Assembly (NCBI RefSeq): GCF_017313785.1
Contig: NZ_JAFLNL010000009.1
Location: 124,001-188,000, forward strand
Origin: Flagellimonas aurea
Lineage (GTDB): Bacteria > Bacteroidota > Bacteroidia > Flavobacteriales > Flavobacteriaceae
DNA length: 64,000 nucleotides
Direction of reading: 5' to 3'
Shown here: piece by piece, positions 51,599-61,926 of the stretch
Position numbering within the stretch: the first letter of the stretch is position 1
How the letters are laid out: every line of letters begins with the position of its first letter
Translations under genes and position numbers: made by a program
Notes under the pieces: generated by a model
The model's input: only the letters and a program-made list of their open reading frames with translations
Told to the model about the DNA's origin: nothing
The model's database searches: none

Positions 51599-54100
51599 CT
51601 ATTTCGTAGGCTCCAAAATAAGGTCAATGCGCTCCATTGCATCTTGCAAATGATAACGGCTCATGGTATCCGAAATTCTGGCAAGACCACCTCTGATATC
51701 GCTTTTTAAATTGTTGAGTTCAGCACGGGCTACCGAGCGAATATCCGACTGGCTGGTGTTGATAGGGGTTGATTTTCTGTAACCACCAAAATCAGGTTGT
51801 TTGCTTTGACCTTCGGCAGTCATCAAGTATTCCAAACGATCAATATGTGCTTTTTGAAGATTTCTACGGTAGGTGTCAATGGTTTTTCCACTTCGTGTCT
51901 CGGACCAGATTCCCCTACGAAGGTCGCGCATCATCTCTACCAATCCGTAAGCTTCATCGCCGTTCAAGGTTTCATTTTCGATGATTCGGGCCAATTTGCC
52001 CAAATGCAACATGGTGTTCAAGTATCGTTCTTGTGTTGCGCGGATTCGTTCTATGGAACCGGAATATTGTATCTTATTTAAAATATTTTGGTCTATCAAC
52101 CACTCCGGGGTCTCAAAGAGTTGCTCTTGCATAAACTCCATAGCGTCCTTTTGATGCTTCTTGCCCACATAGGTGTATACTGCACCTTCTTGGTCTGCAG
52201 TTTTGTGGTATTCATAAACACCTCCAATGTTGTTGGATACATGTCCCATATACCTACTGAACTGTGCCACTACATGACCGTACATGGTCTCCAGGTCGTC
52301 ATAATTTTCACCGTCTTCGGTGGTCCATTGCATTAAGTTGGGCACAATTCGCTTTAAGTTCTCTATACCATATAAGCTAGCTTTGATGGCATCATCCCCT
52401 AAATCTTCGGTTTGTGAACTTGGGTCGTGGATATCGCCTACCTGTTGGTGACCAAATCGGTACATGGGGTCTCCGGCATGTTCCAGGATCCATTCGTTCA
52501 AAATAGGTTTTTCTTCTTTGGCCGTTTTGTCCAAAATAGGCTTATATCCCCATTTAATGGCATACTTGTCATAGATACCGATGTTTGGCATCAAAGCAAC
52601 GCCTTCGTCACCGGGTTGGGCAACATAGTTGAAACGCGCATAATCCATAATGGATGGTGCCGTTCCATATTTTTGGGTAAAACTTGCAGAGCGCAAGGAA
52701 TCAACGGGGTAGGCTACACTACTCCCCATATTGTGGGGCAATCCAAGTGTGTGTCCAACTTCGTGGGAGGATACAAAACGTATCAGGCGTCCCATAATTT
52801 CTTCTTTGAACTGTGTTTTTTGTGCATCTGGATTAATGGCTGCGGTTTGCACAAAATACCATCCACGTAGCAAGCTCATTACATTGTGGTACCAGTTAAT
52901 GTCCGATTCCAAAATTTCACCGCTCCTTGGGTCGCTCACGTGCGGACCGTTTGCATTTGGAATAGGAGAGGCCAAGTAACGAACCACAGAGTACCTAACA
53001 TCTTCGGGAGACCATTCTGGGTCTTCTTCGGGTGAAGGAGGGTCTTTGGCAATAATGGCGTTTTTAAAACCTGCCGCTTCAAAGGCTACTTGCCAATCTT
53101 CGATACCTTGTTTTATGTATGGAACCCATTCTTTGGGAGTTGCCCTGTCCACGTAGTAAACAATTGGTTTTTTAGGTTCCACCAATTCTCCTGCCTTGTA
53201 TTTTTCAATGTCCTCTTCCTTTACCTCGAGTCTCCAACGATCTAGGTAGGTAACGGTTTTGCTTTCCTGTGCATCAAGTCCGTAATCCACTTGTCCTCTA
53301 GCAAACCATCCTACGCGTCTGTCAAAATAACGGCGTTTCATGGGTTCTTTTGGCAATAAAATCATTGAATTATTGATTTCCAAAGAAATGGATCCCAAAC
53401 TGGAGTTGCTTGGTGGTTCGTTGGATAGATACGTTTTTACGTGTCTTGCTTCTATGTTCAAAGGGTAACTTTTGATGGATTCGATGTAGCTACGGTCCCC
53501 GTCCATTCGGGTCACTTTGTATCTTTTTCGGTACCCATCAGGAAAACCAAGGGCCTTTACGTCATCGGTAAACATAGGGTCGATTTCGATTACCGTTGCA
53601 GGGTTCAAGGAATCTTTTTTGTTGATGGCCTTGATGTCGAATGAGAAAAGAACCGGTTCAAAGTTCGAGTTTACCACTGCTTCGTGCACCGGAAGGGAAT
53701 CTGCCGCTACATTTTCATAAGACGCAACTCGCACCAATACCTTTTTGTCCTTTTTTTCCCAGCGTAGTACCTGTGTATTGATTTTTCCACCACCAAAACC
53801 GATGCCTGTGGCTGTTTTGGAGATTCGGCTCACCATTAGCATCTCACGATTGAACAGGGAATCTGGAATTTCGTAGTAACGTTTGTCATCTACAGTATGC
53901 ACACTGAAGAGACCTTCGTCGGTCTTTGCTTCTTTGGTGATGACCTTATCATAAGGCTTTATATCACCAGGTTTGGATTTGTCCTCCTTTTTTTGTTCGG
54001 TCTGTTTCTTTTTCTTTTTGAAAAGTTGGGCGTCAATGTTTTGAACGGTACCCAATAAAATAAAGACTACAAGTAGTCGAGGTAGTAAATTTTTGATCAT
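51599..54100 (-). CDS. Large secreted zinc metalloprotease with DUF5117/DUF5118-type domains
   Basis: 833 aa from the ATG at 54100, giving the signal MIKNLLPRLLVVFILLGTVQNIDA. N-terminal DUF5118/DUF5117-type region (about 40-300; LFSVHTVDDKRYYEIPDSLFNREMLMVSRISK). The catalytic site HEVGHTLGLPHN lies at about residues 446-457 (H446, E447, H450, H456), a HExxHxxGxxH metzincin-like arrangement. The C-terminal helical region spans about 560-833. Probable secreted or periplasmic protease; substrates unknown. Length is usual for this flavobacterial family. Confidence 0.9.
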   Translation of the reverse strand: MIKNLLPRLLVVFILLGTVQNIDAQLFKKKKKQTEQKKEDKSKPGDIKPYDKVITKEAKTDEGLFSVHTVDDKRYYEIPDSLFNREMLMVSRISKTATGIGFGGGKINTQVLRWEKKDKKVLVRVASYENVAADSLPVHEAVVNSNFEPVLFSFDIKAINKKDSLNPATVIEIDPMFTDDVKALGFPDGYRKRYKVTRMDGDRSYIESIKSYPLNIEARHVKTYLSNEPPSNSSLGSISLEINNSMILLPKEPMKRRYFDRRVGWFARGQVDYGLDAQESKTVTYLDRWRLEVKEEDIEKYKAGELVEPKKPIVYYVDRATPKEWVPYIKQGIEDWQVAFEAAGFKNAIIAKDPPSPEEDPEWSPEDVRYSVVRYLASPIPNANGPHVSDPRSGEILESDINWYHNVMSLLRGWYFVQTAAINPDAQKTQFKEEIMGRLIRFVSSHEVGHTLGLPHNMGSSVAYPVDSLRSASFTQKYGTAPSIMDYARFNYVAQPGDEGVALMPNIGIYDKYAIKWGYKPILDKTAKEEKPILNEWILEHAGDPMYRFGHQQVGDIHDPSSQTEDLGDDAIKASLYGIENLKRIVPNLMQWTTEDGENYDDLETMYGHVVAQFSRYMGHVSNNIGGVYEYHKTADQEGAVYTYVGKKHQKDAMEFMQEQLFETPEWLIDQNILNKIQYSGSIERIRATQERYLNTMLHLGKLARIIENETLNGDEAYGLVEMMRDLRRGIWSETRSGKTIDTYRRNLQKAHIDRLEYLMTAEGQSKQPDFGGYRKSTPINTSQSDIRSVARAELNNLKSDIRGGLARISDTMSRYHLQDAMERIDLILEPTK

Positions 54101-54366
54101 TATATGTCCGTTTGAATAACTATGAAGATTCAAAGAACCTAAAATTCGTGAGATTTAACTGTTAAATAAATATTAACGGCTGTTTTTTTAACGCTATGCC
54201 CCAACCTTTGGGAGTCCTGCCTTTTACTGATGGTTTGGAGGGAATCGCCCCGTATAGCTGGGCTCAACGTACGTTTGGAATTTGTGAAAATTTCCTAAAG
54301 ACTGTAACATTTCGGGTTTTGGTCAGTCTTATAAGCATATCATCAATCACAAAATTCAATCAAAAA
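54101..54366. other. Leader region of the five-repeat protein
   Basis: Less than 300 bases, listed because a long open frame begins at 54196 in it. That extension has no signal or protein character and is rejected. A TACGTTTG at 54270-54277 matches the -7 motif and would give a leader of about 85 bases. Confidence 0.4.
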
Positions 54367-55074
54367 ATGAACAAGTTATTATTAATTTATGGTAGTGTAT
54401 TATTAAGTAGTACCGCCATAGCCAACGACCAACAAAATACCAAAGTTGTCCAGGTACAATCCGAGACACCGGGTAGTTTAGAAAACAGTTTAACCACGTT
54501 GAGCATCAGTGCTGAGTTAAACAATTCAACTTCAGAAATGGCAGATTATGCCTGGTATGAATTGAATTTAAATGAAATAGTGTATTTGGAGGAAGAACCA
54601 GAGGTACATCTAGGTTTTGATACCTCGGATTATCTTCCTGAAGGTTTTAACCCCTACAAAAGCTATTTTGATTTGAATTCCATCATATTCCTCGAAAACA
54701 ATGTTGATTCTTCTTTGGGCTTTGATGTCCAAAAGTACTTGCCCGAGAATTTCAACCCCTACACGGATGTGGTGGATGTACATTCCATCAATTATATGGA
54801 GGAAGAGGATATGGACCTAGGTTTTGATACCAAAGATTACTTGCCCGAAGCTTTTTCTCCTTACGAGATGTACGTGGATTTAAAATCTATTACCTACTTG
54901 GAAGATGAATCTGAGCTGGTATTGGGAATCAATAGCGAGTATTTGTTGCCAGAAGGTTTTGATCCTTACACGGATGTAGTGGCCATCACTTCGGTAAACT
55001 ACATGGAGGAAGAAGATATGGAACTGGGTTTTGATACTTCCAAGTATCTCCCTGAAAATTTTGATCCATACTAG
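54367..55074 (+). CDS. Secreted protein with five LGFDTxxYLPExFxPY repeats
   Basis: 235 aa from the ATG at 54367. Signal peptide MNKLLLIYGSVLLSSTAIAN, a linker rich in Ser/Thr/Gln (21-60), then five units of 34-35 residues beginning at about 82, 117, 151, 186 and 220. Each has LGFDTxxYLPExFxPY followed by xxVDLxSIxYLEEE, an alternating hydrophobic/acidic pattern. The protein ends exactly at the PY of the fifth unit. Repeats 3 and 5 share the preceding YMEEEDM. I do not recognise a family. Lone gene with its own terminator. A surface or structural role is possible but unproven. Confidence 0.8.
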   Translation: MNKLLLIYGSVLLSSTAIANDQQNTKVVQVQSETPGSLENSLTTLSISAELNNSTSEMADYAWYELNLNEIVYLEEEPEVHLGFDTSDYLPEGFNPYKSYFDLNSIIFLENNVDSSLGFDVQKYLPENFNPYTDVVDVHSINYMEEEDMDLGFDTKDYLPEAFSPYEMYVDLKSITYLEDESELVLGINSEYLLPEGFDPYTDVVAITSVNYMEEEDMELGFDTSKYLPENFDPY

Positions 55075-55125
55075 GATCAATGCAGTAAAATGTTCTCATT
55101 TTACAACTTATTTGAGTTAGCTATG

Positions 55126-55150
55126 AAAACCCCTCGATCGAGGGGTTTTT
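55126..55150 (+). terminator. Terminator after the five-repeat gene
   Basis: AAAACCCCTCGATCGAGGGG is a perfect palindromic stem followed by TTTTTG, 52 bases past the stop codon. Confidence 0.9.
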
Positions 55151-55402
55151 GTTTGAGTACAATCTCTTGTCTGTTAAGAAAGTCTAATAAATGACTGGTT
55201 AACAAAAAAATAACATCAGTAAGTATGATGTGCGTATTTGTAGCAAAACAGCATTTATCGTATAGATAATTCAGTCATTTGGATGTTTTGATAAAATTAT
55301 TTCAGCAAATAGCGAAAACTGTAAAAAGGAATAGGTCTCCTGAGGTTTTTATTGTGACGTTAACAAAAGACTAATTATAATAATCTTCACAAAAAAGGGT
55401 TG

Positions 55403-55410
55403 TAACTTTG
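55403..55410 (+). promoter_or_regulatory. -7 promoter element of the candidate small RNA
   Basis: TAACTTTG matches TAnnTTTG exactly; a transcript would start near 55417. Confidence 0.45.
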
Positions 55411-55416
55411 TACCTA

Positions 55417-55530
55417 ACAAAGAGTTACGCTTCGCTTGTCAAAAGTTGAAGCGTTAGTTAAGTTAGTTTCTTACATTTTTTTGAGTTAGTTAGTTTGTGA
55501 AAATGCCCTTCCGCCCGGAGGGGCATTTTT
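55417..55530 (+). ncRNA. Candidate small non-coding RNA (promoter-hairpin-terminator)
   Basis: About 114 bases follow the promoter motif at 55403-55410 and end with the stem AAATGCCC ... GGGGCATTT plus TTTT (55500-55530). In between, no ATG-led frame is seen; GCTTCGCTTGTCAAAAGTTGAAGCG (within 55430-55455) can form a hairpin, and TTAGTTAAGTTAGTTT-type repeats follow. This is the layout of a free-standing small RNA. The terminator could instead serve the convergent SLC13 gene, since it works in both directions. I cannot match it to a known RNA family. Confidence 0.4.
55500..55530 (+). terminator. Bidirectional terminator between small RNA and SLC13 gene
   Basis: AAATGCCC pairs with GGGGCATTT around a TTCCGCCCGGA loop; T tracts lie on both sides (TTTTTGG on plus, TTTTCAC on minus), so it can terminate both the plus transcript and the minus-strand SLC13 transcript. 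Confidence 0.8.
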
Positions 55531-55533
55531 GGT

Positions 55534-56964
55534 TTAGAATAATAACGGAATCACAAACTGGAAAACCAAAATAAGTAAAACAACTGCTATCAGATTCAGG
55601 ATAACACCAACCCGTGCCATTTCCGGAATTTTTACATAGCCACTGGCAAATACAATAGCGTTTGGGGGTGTTGCCATGGGCAACATAAAGGCACAGCTAC
55701 TGGCAATGGTAACAGGTATCAACAGGTGGAGCATGGGGATATCCAGACCAATGGCGATACCGGCCACTACGGGCGCCAAAACCGCTACAAGGGCCACATT
55801 GCTCATCAATTCGGTCATAAAAAGCATAAGGAAAATCAGCAGTGCAGCAGTAAACAAAACACTTATTTCGCTCTGTGCTATGGCGTTGGCCACCATATCC
55901 ACAATGCCACTGGTAGACATTCCCTGTGCCAAAGCGAGCCCTCCACCAAAGAGGATTAGAATGCCCCATGCCAGTTTGGATGTATCCTTCCAAGTGATGA
56001 TAAAATCCCCTTTTTTAATGTTGTACGGAATGGCAAAAAGAGCAATGGCCGCAAAAATGCTGATCATGGTATCCGTAAGCCCTAAACTTGGAAAAATATT
56101 GTTGATGAGCGTTCTAAAAATCCATAGGAAAACCGTAACACCAAAAATGACAAGTACCATTTTCTCCTTACCGGATGTTGGGCCCAATTTTTTCAATTCT
56201 GTACGGATTACTTCCTTTGAGGCACTAAACTTTAAACCCCGATTGGGGAACATCCATTTGACCAAAACCAAGTAGCAGATTGCAATCATGATGATGGAAA
56301 AGGGCAATCCAATGGTCATCCATTTTAAAAAGGAAATTTCGGTGTTGTATTCATTTTCCAACAATCCGATCAAAACCGAGTTGGGCGGCGTCCCTATAAC
56401 CGTGGCAATTCCACCTGCATTGGCAGAAAACGCGATTCCCAGCATAACGCAAAGGGCAAAGTTTTGATCGTTCTTGGTAAAACCGTCTTCATCGTTTACC
56501 AATAAGTTGATCACAGAAATGGCAATAGGAAGCATAACCACTGTACTTGCCGTATTACTGATCCACATGCTAAGGGTGGCAGTGGCGATCATGAAACCTA
56601 GAATCACTTTGTTGGGCGTGGTACCGGTAAGTCGTATGATGTTGAGTGCTATCCTGCGGTGCAGGTTTACCTTTTCCAGCGCAAGGGCCATTACAAATCC
56701 GCCAAAGAAGAGAAAAACGATGGGGCTTCCATAGTTGGCACCTACCTCCGCAATCGGCAATACTTTCAAAATGGGTAATAGGAGCAATGGCAAGAGGGCG
56801 GTCACCGAAATAGATACAGCCTCGGTTATCCACCAGATTAGCATCCAAGCGGCAATCGATATTACGGGGTCGCCTTTTTCTGACACCATTTCAAAAGGCA
56901 ATAGGTTCAGTATGAGGAATACAATCGGTCCTAGGACCAAACCAATTTTTTTGCTTAGTTCCAT
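55534..56964 (-). CDS. SLC13/DASS-family sodium-coupled anion symporter
   Basis: 476 aa with about eleven to twelve membrane helices. Conserved motifs include SNTASTVVMLPIAISV (the SNT motif of the sodium/substrate site) and, in the second half, ELMSNVALVAVLAPVV with a second SN-x-A motif, followed by ASSCAFMLPMATPPNAIVFASG. These fit divalent anion/Na+ symporters for dicarboxylates or sulfate. The substrate cannot be decided. Its neighbour on the same strand upstream is the broken TonB receptor with its own terminator. Confidence 0.92.
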   Translation of the reverse strand: MELSKKIGLVLGPIVFLILNLLPFEMVSEKGDPVISIAAWMLIWWITEAVSISVTALLPLLLLPILKVLPIAEVGANYGSPIVFLFFGGFVMALALEKVNLHRRIALNIIRLTGTTPNKVILGFMIATATLSMWISNTASTVVMLPIAISVINLLVNDEDGFTKNDQNFALCVMLGIAFSANAGGIATVIGTPPNSVLIGLLENEYNTEISFLKWMTIGLPFSIIMIAICYLVLVKWMFPNRGLKFSASKEVIRTELKKLGPTSGKEKMVLVIFGVTVFLWIFRTLINNIFPSLGLTDTMISIFAAIALFAIPYNIKKGDFIITWKDTSKLAWGILILFGGGLALAQGMSTSGIVDMVANAIAQSEISVLFTAALLIFLMLFMTELMSNVALVAVLAPVVAGIAIGLDIPMLHLLIPVTIASSCAFMLPMATPPNAIVFASGYVKIPEMARVGVILNLIAVVLLILVFQFVIPLLF

Positions 56965-57004
56965 TGGGGTTCTAAGCTATGCTTTTTTATGAAAAGATAA
57001 AAAT

Positions 57005-57035
57005 AATGAAGCCCCGCGAAGGGGCTTCAAGATTA
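57005..57035 (-). terminator. Terminator after the broken TonB receptor
   Basis: GAAGCCCC and GGGGCTTC form an 8-base stem around GCGAA (57010-57030 region), with T-rich sequence following on the minus strand. It lies just past the stop at 57058. Confidence 0.75.
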
Positions 57036-57057
57036 AATTTTGATAAAAAGGATAGTG

Positions 57058-60010
57058 TTATTGGATTTTGAACGTCAATCTACCAAAAACATACCTACCG
57101 TTTTGTCCAAACTGCACAGATCTTCTCGAATAGATAAACCTTCCATCCGATCTAAAAGCAGGGTCGTTCTTGTCCGGATAAACATCCAAAAGGTTGTTTG
57201 CACCGATGGTAAGTGTTGCGCTCTTCGTGAAGCTATAGCCTATGGTAAGGTCGGTCACTATTTTTGCACCGAATGTGTAGTCGATTGTTGGGTCAACTTC
57301 GTTGGTAGCTTCCCGAACCTCTCCAAAATAACCGTTCCTTAAAAAGAAACTCCAATTGTCCCCAACTTTTAGGTTGTGAGACAGGTTCTCCTTTGTGGTG
57401 GGAACGGCGGATTCCAGATAGATTCTGCTTGTCGGGTCAAATAGGTGTCGCTCAGCCCTGCATCGGCGATTGCCTCAGGAACTTTTACTTTTTCTACGGT
57501 TGTTTCGGATACTGTCATGGCCAATGTATTGGTCAGGGAAACATTGTCCGAGATGTTTGCTTTATGGTCTACTACAAAACAAAATCCAAACCTTTGGTTT
57601 GTGTGTCCACAGAGTTGGCAAAGAAGGCAGCTTGGGTGGCATTGGCCTGTTGGAAAAGATTGGCCAACTCGGCATTTCCGTTATCATCGAACTGACCTGT
57701 GAGGATTACACGGTCATCTATGTTGATGAGAAATCCGTCCAAGGTAAACTTTAAGTTGGCACTGGGCACCCTTGCGGTGAATCCAGCCGTGGCACCTACC
57801 GAAGTTTCTTCTTTCAAAGGTTCAATGCCCAACAATCGGGCAACTCTGGAGGTGTTTGCAAAAGTGCCAACCTCTTGAGGACCATCTCCATTAAATATTG
57901 TAGATACAGAATTAAAATGTATTTGATGTAATGAAGGAGCTCTAAAGCCCGTTTGTCCGCCACCTCTAAAATTGAAGTTTTCCGAAATTTTCAATCGTGT
58001 AGCAATCTTAAAGTTCAAGGTTCCTCCAAAATCAGAGAAATTCTCGTATCTCACAGCTCCGCTGAGTAAAATGGATTCGGTGAAATCGGCCTCCACATCA
58101 AAATAACCGGCAATGGTATTTCTGAAGGCGTTGACTTCGTTCTCTGGTTTGAAGCCTGGAAATACTTGAATCCCACTATCCCGAGTGTTTCCAAAAAAGT
58201 CTGTAGGCACCATTGAATCTGGATCAGTGGGATCGTGAGGATTGCCCAGTGTATTGTATTGGGTGTATGAGATTTCTTCACCAGCAATAATACCATAGTT
58301 TTCCACACGATACTCGGCGCCAAAGGCAATGTTCAATCCTGCCATGGTATCTTCATAAAAGCAGCTCATATCAAAATTCGTTGTGTTTTCACTATAGTTG
58401 AACCCGCCTGAATTTGCTTCAAAGGGAGTTGCATTTTCCATTGAAGCATTGTTGGAATTGGTAACATAATACATAAACTCGTTTTTTCCGTAGGAATTGC
58501 TAAAGTCCACATTCCAATCCCCGATCATTCCCTTGATGCCAAAAGCGGCGGACTTGTCCACAATGTTGGAATTGATTTCCGGCAAAAAGCCGTTGGGATA
58601 AGCAGGGGTATAGGTGCGCGACTGGTTTGGCAAACGGTAAAAACCACCGGCATTACCATTTTTGAAGCTCAATCCGCCAAATCCATAAATTTCCAAGTTT
58701 TCATCCAACGGAATGGATAGGTTGGCAAAGAACTGTGCTCCCCTAAGTTTGGATTGACCAACTCGCATGTTGAAATCGCTCCGTTGTAAACCTCTTGCTG
58801 CAAGTTCTTCCTGGGTTACATTATTGCCGGCGATACCATTCACAATATCATCATTGTTGTAAGTTAGCGAGGATAAAATTCCAGCTTGAGAATTAACTCC
58901 ATCATTTATTCCAAAAATTTCTTCAAAAGTATTGGCATTGTTAATTGCATTGATGGTCTCTTGACTAAAATAGCTTACTTGAGAAGCATTTTGTTGAACA
59001 TCAGAAATGTCATTGTCCAGAAGCTTGGAGACATCATATCCTGCCTCATTTGCTACTCTTTCTATTGCATTTGCTGCATGAAAAATAGAACCTTCCCATT
59101 CCTGCATACGGTTGGTCTATCCGCGGTGGCTAAAATTACCGGTAAAGTTGATAAACCCACCATCTTTCCCAATAGGCAATCCGTAATTCAGTCCGAGACA
59201 TACTTTTTCACCATCGATTTTCTTTTGTGGACTATGCTCGCTGGTAAAATGGGCTCCGGTGTTCACATCTACCTGCAATTCGTTCACGGTTTTCTTCAAA
59301 AAGATATTGATGACCCCTGCAATGGCATCGGAACCATACTGGGCTGCAGCACCGTCCCTCAAAATTTCTATTCTGGAGATGGAGTTGGAAGGAATGGTGG
59401 TCATATCGGTACCCACACTTCCCCGACCAAATGTTCCATTTACGTTGACCAATCCTGTTTTATGCCTTCTTTTTCCGTTGATGAGAACCAATATTTGGTC
59501 AGGCCCGAGTCCGCGCAAAGCAGCGGGGGCAATATGGTCCGTACCGTCAGAAATGGTCTGTGGATTGGAAGTGAACGACGGTGCCGCGTAGTTCAGGATT
59601 TCGGTGACCGTGACCTGAGGAGCGGATTGTACCAGTTCTGTTACATCCAGCACATCTACCGGCACTGGCGAGTCGGTAGAGGTTCGGTTGGCGTTTCTAG
59701 ATCCAACCACTACAACATTTTCCAGTTCGAGTCCGGCTTGTAGTGTAACGTCCAATGTGTTGCCGGTTACGGTCGCTTCTTGCGTGTTGAATCCGACGTA
59801 GGAAAATACCAAGATGTCTCCGGTGCTAGCTTCAATTGAATAGTTGCCATCAAAGTCGGTGATGGCTCCCGTGGTTGTTCCTTTAACTTGGACCGAAGCT
59901 CCCGGTAAGGGTACGTTTTGGTCGTCATAGACCGTTCCTGTTACCTCTTGTGCCATTCCGGTAAACGATACCAACAGCACGAAAAGGAATGTTAATTTCA
60001 TTCTTTTCAT
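57058..60010 (-). pseudogene. TonB-dependent receptor broken by one stop and two frameshifts
   Basis: The gene starts at 60010 with a signal peptide (MKRMKLTFLFVLLVSFTGMA), a carboxypeptidase-regulatory-like domain (DDQNVPLPGASVQVKGTTTG) and an intact plug (NANRTSTDSPVPVDVLDV, IEILRDGAAAQYGSDAIAGVINI). After FSHRG an in-frame TAG (59117-59119) interrupts it, and the same frame continues as TNRMQEWEGSIFHAANAIERVA for about 500 residues. At 57575-57584 the plus-strand unit CAAAA occurs twice in tandem; removing one copy restores LDFVVDHKANISDN. Near 57425 a further single-base change is needed to join to RIYLESAVPTTKENLSHN and the final barrel strands (57058-57258). The joined protein would be about 970 aa. 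Three independent lesions make a pseudogene the likely reading. Confidence 0.85.
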
Positions 60011-60108
60011 ATAAGTAGATTTTAGTAAGATTAGTGGGGTAAGCTGCTGGAAATCTTCCTCCGTTAGGGAAGAAAATCGGGGGTAAGATAGAAATTTTTT
60101 TAAAAACG

Positions 60109-60142
60109 AAACCCCTGAACCTATTTTGAGGCCCAGGGGTTT
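60109..60142 (-). terminator. Terminator after lysS
   Basis: AAACCCCTG and CAGGGGTTT pair around a 14-base loop; on the minus strand the stem is followed by CGTTTTT. Confidence 0.8.
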
Positions 60143-60168
60143 GTATTTAATGAGGATAAGATTTTATG

Positions 60169-61860
60169 CTATCCTGTATATTTTACCAAAAGATCACTTT
60201 CTGTTTTCTCTATTTTGATAAGCCCGTGTTTGGATAGGCTCTTAGTGCTCTTGTCCCATTTTTTACCGCTCAAACCAGCTTTGTCCTTAAGGTCGGCCAA
60301 GGACATTTCTCCTTGAGGCCTAAGAATGTCCACGATGGTTTTTTCTTCCTCGGTCAACTCTACTTTTTTCTTCTCTGGACGCATTTGAGGGAAGAACAAT
60401 ACTTCTTGAATGGAGGAATTGTTTGTCATCAACATCACCAAACGGTCGATTCCAATTCCGATTCCCGAGGTTGGGGGCATACCGTATTCGAGGGCACGCA
60501 AGAAATCCTGGTCGATGAACATGGCTTCGTCATCTCCTTTTTCCGAGAGTTTCAATTGATCTTCAAAACGCTCGCGTTGATCAATTGGGTCGTTTAACTC
60601 GGAGTAGGCATTGGCCAGTTCCTTGCCGTTTACCATCAATTCAAAACGTTCTGTAAGCCTTGGGTTGGTTCGGTGCTCTTTCGTCAACGGACTCATTTCC
60701 TTTGGATAGTCAATAATGAAAGTTGGTTGAATGTAGTGGTGCTCACATTTTTCACCAAAGATCTCATCTATCAATTTACCGATGCCCATGGTATCATCAA
60801 CTTCAATACCCAATTTTGTGGCCACTTCGCGAAGCTCATCTTCCTCCATTTCGGAAACATCATATCCGGTATGGATCTTTATAGCTTCCAAAATAGGGAC
60901 CCTTGGGTAAGGCGCCTTGAATTCAATTTCGTGATTTCCAACTTTTACTTTGGAACTTCCCGTGGCGTCGATAGCTACTTTTTCCAATAGCTCCTCGGTG
61001 GTATCCATCATCCAGTTGTAGTCCTTGTAGGCTACATAGAGTTCCATTACGGTGAACTCTGGATTGTGGGTACGGTCCATTCCCTCGTTACGGAAATCCT
61101 TGGCAAATTCATAAACGCCATCAAATCCGCCGACAATCAATCTTTTTAGGTACAGTTCGTTGGCGATTCGCAGGTACAAGGGCACGTTCAACGCATTGTG
61201 GTGCGTTAAGAACGGACGTGCGGCCGCTCCACCGGGAATCGGCTGTAAAATCGGTGTTTCTACTTCCAAGTATCCTTTTTGGTTGTAAAATTCCCGTATA
61301 CTGGTGGTAATCTTTGTTCTTTTGATGAACGTGTCCTTAACGTGTGGATTCACTACCAAATCCACATAACGTTGACGGTACCGTAACTCCGGGTCATTGA
61401 AAGCATCGTATACTTTTCCCTCATCGTTTACCTTTGGTAAGGGCAATGGCCTTAGACTTTTGCTCAAAAGCGAAAAGTTTTTTACCATCACGGTTTTCTC
61501 ACCGACTTGTGTTTTGAACAGCTCTCCTTCAATACCGATAATGTCCCCGATGTCCAACAATTTTTTGTACACATCATTGTACAAGGTTTTATCATCATCC
61601 GGACAAATTTCATCACGGTTAAAGTAAACTTGGATACGGCCCTCGCTGTCTTGAAGTTCGGCAAAGGAAGCCTTTCCTTGAATTCTGCGTGACATCAATC
61701 TACCGGAAATAACCACTTTCTTTCCTTCTTCAAAATCATTCTTGATGCTCTTGGAAGTGGCATCAACAGGATACAATGCTGCGGGATATGGGTCGATGCC
61801 CAATTCCCTGAGTTTGGTCAATTTTTCCCTTCGAACGATCTCTTGTTCCGATAGTTGCAT
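60169..61860 (-). CDS. lysS: Lysyl-tRNA synthetase, class II, with C-terminal extension
   Basis: 563 aa. An OB-fold anticodon domain (about 50-140; [32 protein letters not shown]) is followed by the class II core, with [43 protein letters not shown], and [15 protein letters not shown] as motif 3. Bacterial LysS is usually about 500 residues; here about 60 more follow, with [51 protein letters not shown], which looks like a winged-helix fold. I recall such tails in Flavobacteriia, but their role is unknown. A TAATTTTG promoter motif lies upstream. Confidence 0.96.
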   Translation of the reverse strand: MQLSEQEIVRREKLTKLRELGIDPYPAALYPVDATSKSIKNDFEEGKKVVISGRLMSRRIQGKASFAELQDSEGRIQVYFNRDEICPDDDKTLYNDVYKKLLDIGDIIGIEGELFKTQVGEKTVMVKNFSLLSKSLRPLPLPKVNDEGKVYDAFNDPELRYRQRYVDLVVNPHVKDTFIKRTKITTSIREFYNQKGYLEVETPILQPIPGGAAARPFLTHHNALNVPLYLRIANELYLKRLIVGGFDGVYEFAKDFRNEGMDRTHNPEFTVMELYVAYKDYNWMMDTTEELLEKVAIDATGSSKVKVGNHEIEFKAPYPRVPILEAIKIHTGYDVSEMEEDELREVATKLGIEVDDTMGIGKLIDEIFGEKCEHHYIQPTFIIDYPKEMSPLTKEHRTNPRLTERFELMVNGKELANAYSELNDPIDQRERFEDQLKLSEKGDDEAMFIDQDFLRALEYGMPPTSGIGIGIDRLVMLMTNNSSIQEVLFFPQMRPEKKKVELTEEEKTIVDILRPQGEMSLADLKDKAGLSGKKWDKSTKSLSKHGLIKIEKTESDLLVKYTG

Positions 61861-61882
61861 AGTCTGTAAAAAATTTAAAGCG

Positions 61883-61890
61883 CAAAATTA
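61883..61890 (-). promoter_or_regulatory. -7 promoter element of lysS
   Basis: The minus strand reads TAATTTTG, an exact TAnnTTTG match, 22 bases before the lysS ATG. Confidence 0.5.
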
Positions 61891-61926
61891 CACTTTTGCG
61901 CTTTTAAATCCTTGCGTTGGCCCAAC

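Larger units (their letters stand above)
55151..55533. other. Intergenic region holding a candidate small RNA
   Basis: 383 bases between the five-repeat protein's terminator and the SLC13 gene. The first 250 bases are AT-rich with no gene seen. The rest holds a promoter motif and a terminator with no reading frame between them (see separate entries). Confidence 0.6.

Noticed and set aside
54196..54366. 57-residue extension before the five-repeat protein
   Set aside because: No signal peptide at its start, and a strong signal begins at the ATG at 54367.
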